Shown here in pieces: positions 63,129 through 64,000 of a DNA stretch of 64,000 nt; the stretch's first letter is position 1; every line of letters starts with the position of its first letter. The position numbers were made by a program, and so were the translations under genes. The stretch is from Amoebidium appalachense (Eukaryota; Ichthyosporea), in NCBI GenBank assembly GCA_963693365.1, contig CAVNZM010000015.1, forward strand, positions 806,001 to 870,000. The letters run 5' to 3'. The notes beneath the pieces were generated by a model. It searched no databases. It was not told the DNA's origin and was given only the letters and a program-made list of their open reading frames with translations.

Positions 63129-64000
63129 ATGTCTGACAACTTACAGTTGCAGCAACTAGTCCAACTACTGGAGCAGAGGTTGGCCTCACAAGATGCAATC
63201 ATTTCTGACTTACAGAAGGAACAACGTGCACTAGAACTAGCTTCTATGAACACAATGTCCAACAGGGTTATGGGCCCCTCACGTAATGATTCCATCAAGT
63301 TCAAGGTCGACATCCCTCTCTTCACTGGCATTGATAATGATTCAGGCACGGACTACCACACATGGGCCGAAACCATGTATGTCCAGCTTTCTGGTGCTGG
63401 TCTTCTCCACACCATCGCGCCCAGTACGGAGCACCCGGCTACCCGTGAACAGGTCGACACTGCCCGTTCCTACCTGTGGCAAGCACTCTCGGTTGACGTG
63501 CGTTGTATCCTAGGGTTAACACGCACCACCACACCTGCGGAGATATGGTCGGCCCTATCTGCCCACTACCTGGAGCAATCTGAGGCCAATCAGTACGACC
63601 TTATCGGGCTGTACATGAATTCTACGCCTGAACCTACGGACACCGCGACGAAATACGCCATGAAACTCCGCGGCTACGTGCGGCGCCTGGCCGATTACGG
63701 CACACAAATTGGTGATGCTCAAGTGCTGACCAAGCTCACCAACGACCTCGGCAAGGTGCCTTACTACGAAATGCCTGTAATTGCCTACAAGATGACACCC
63801 AAGCCTACCGTGATGGGCCTCCTCCAACAGCTACGGGCATATGAGACCAGCCACCCACGTGCACGTGTGACTACCAGCTCCGGGCCGGCCGCCTTCACCA
63901 CACGGGCTCCTCAACCTGTCATCTGCCACGGCTGCGGCAAACCAGGCCACATCAAGTCTCAGTGCCCCAACGGCAACGGCCAACACAGCAACTCTGGCAA
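63129..64000 (+). CDS. gag: Copia gag, second tandem copy (runs off the window)
   Basis: Starts with the same ATG as the first copy, offset 5112 bp. Over the roughly 1.2 kb of visible overlap I find one substitution (63243, Pro to Ser codon) and no indel. The zinc knuckle CHGCGKPGHIKSQC is present just before the edge. Confidence 0.9.
   Translation, partial: MSDNLQLQQLVQLLEQRLASQDAIISDLQKEQRALELASMNTMSNRVMGPSRNDSIKFKVDIPLFTGIDNDSGTDYHTWAETMYVQLSGAGLLHTIAPSTEHPATREQVDTARSYLWQALSVDVRCILGLTRTTTPAEIWSALSAHYLEQSEANQYDLIGLYMNSTPEPTDTATKYAMKLRGYVRRLADYGTQIGDAQVLTKLTNDLGKVPYYEMPVIAYKMTPKPTVMGLLQQLRAYETSHPRARVTTSSGPAAFTTRAPQPVICHGCGKPGHIKSQCPNGNGQHSNSG

Overview
The window is nuclear DNA from a eukaryote. 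It has many spliced genes with canonical GT-AG introns, TATA and CCAAT promoter motifs, a PIF/Harbinger DNA transposon and Ty1/copia LTR retroelements. Introns and spacers are packed with poly-C/poly-G runs (up to about 62 bp), (GT)n/(CA)n, (GA)n/(CT)n and minisatellites. The style fits an intron-rich protist (unicellular holozoan or alga), but no gene seen here fixes the lineage.

Layout. (1) 1-4475, minus: gene A, first six exons of an unrecognised, probably mitochondrial protein; the rest lies off the left edge. (2) 6579-14351, plus: gene B, a complete 12-exon paralogue of A, divergent from it. (3) 14352-20280: mostly low-complexity spacer with one possible orphan terminal exon. (4) 20421-23880: a PIF/Harbinger element with TIRs, TTA target duplication and a four-exon transposase, inserted in a 133-bp tandem repeat. 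(5) 24-31.6 kb: repeats plus one compact PDZ-domain gene (27165-27954). (6) 31667-42024, minus: gene C, a complete third paralogue with the same 12-exon plan. (7) 42444-50161, plus: an eight-exon Tas-like aldo-keto reductase, divergent from C across about 420 bp. (8) 52583-56590, plus: a LIV-1-type ZIP (SLC39) metal transporter with an unusual His/Cys-rich ectodomain, broken inside its second membrane helix by retroelements. (9) 56591-57696: antisense miniature copia-related LTR units. (10) 57694-64000: two tandem copies of a copia element; the first is nearly whole with two frame breaks, the second runs off the right edge.

The most notable patterns are a three-member gene family of unknown function with conserved exon phases; repeated tandem duplication of splice-site segments in its introns and in the reductase gene; an interspersed SINE-like family that lies in the sense direction of every host gene; and (GT)n at a donor paired with (CA)n at an acceptor in the reductase. 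Exon coordinates were assembled by hand from splice signals and paralogue alignment. Without transcript data they are predictions, but matching exon lengths between A, B and C (115, 74, 62, 94, 101, 120 and 37 bp where comparable) support them strongly.
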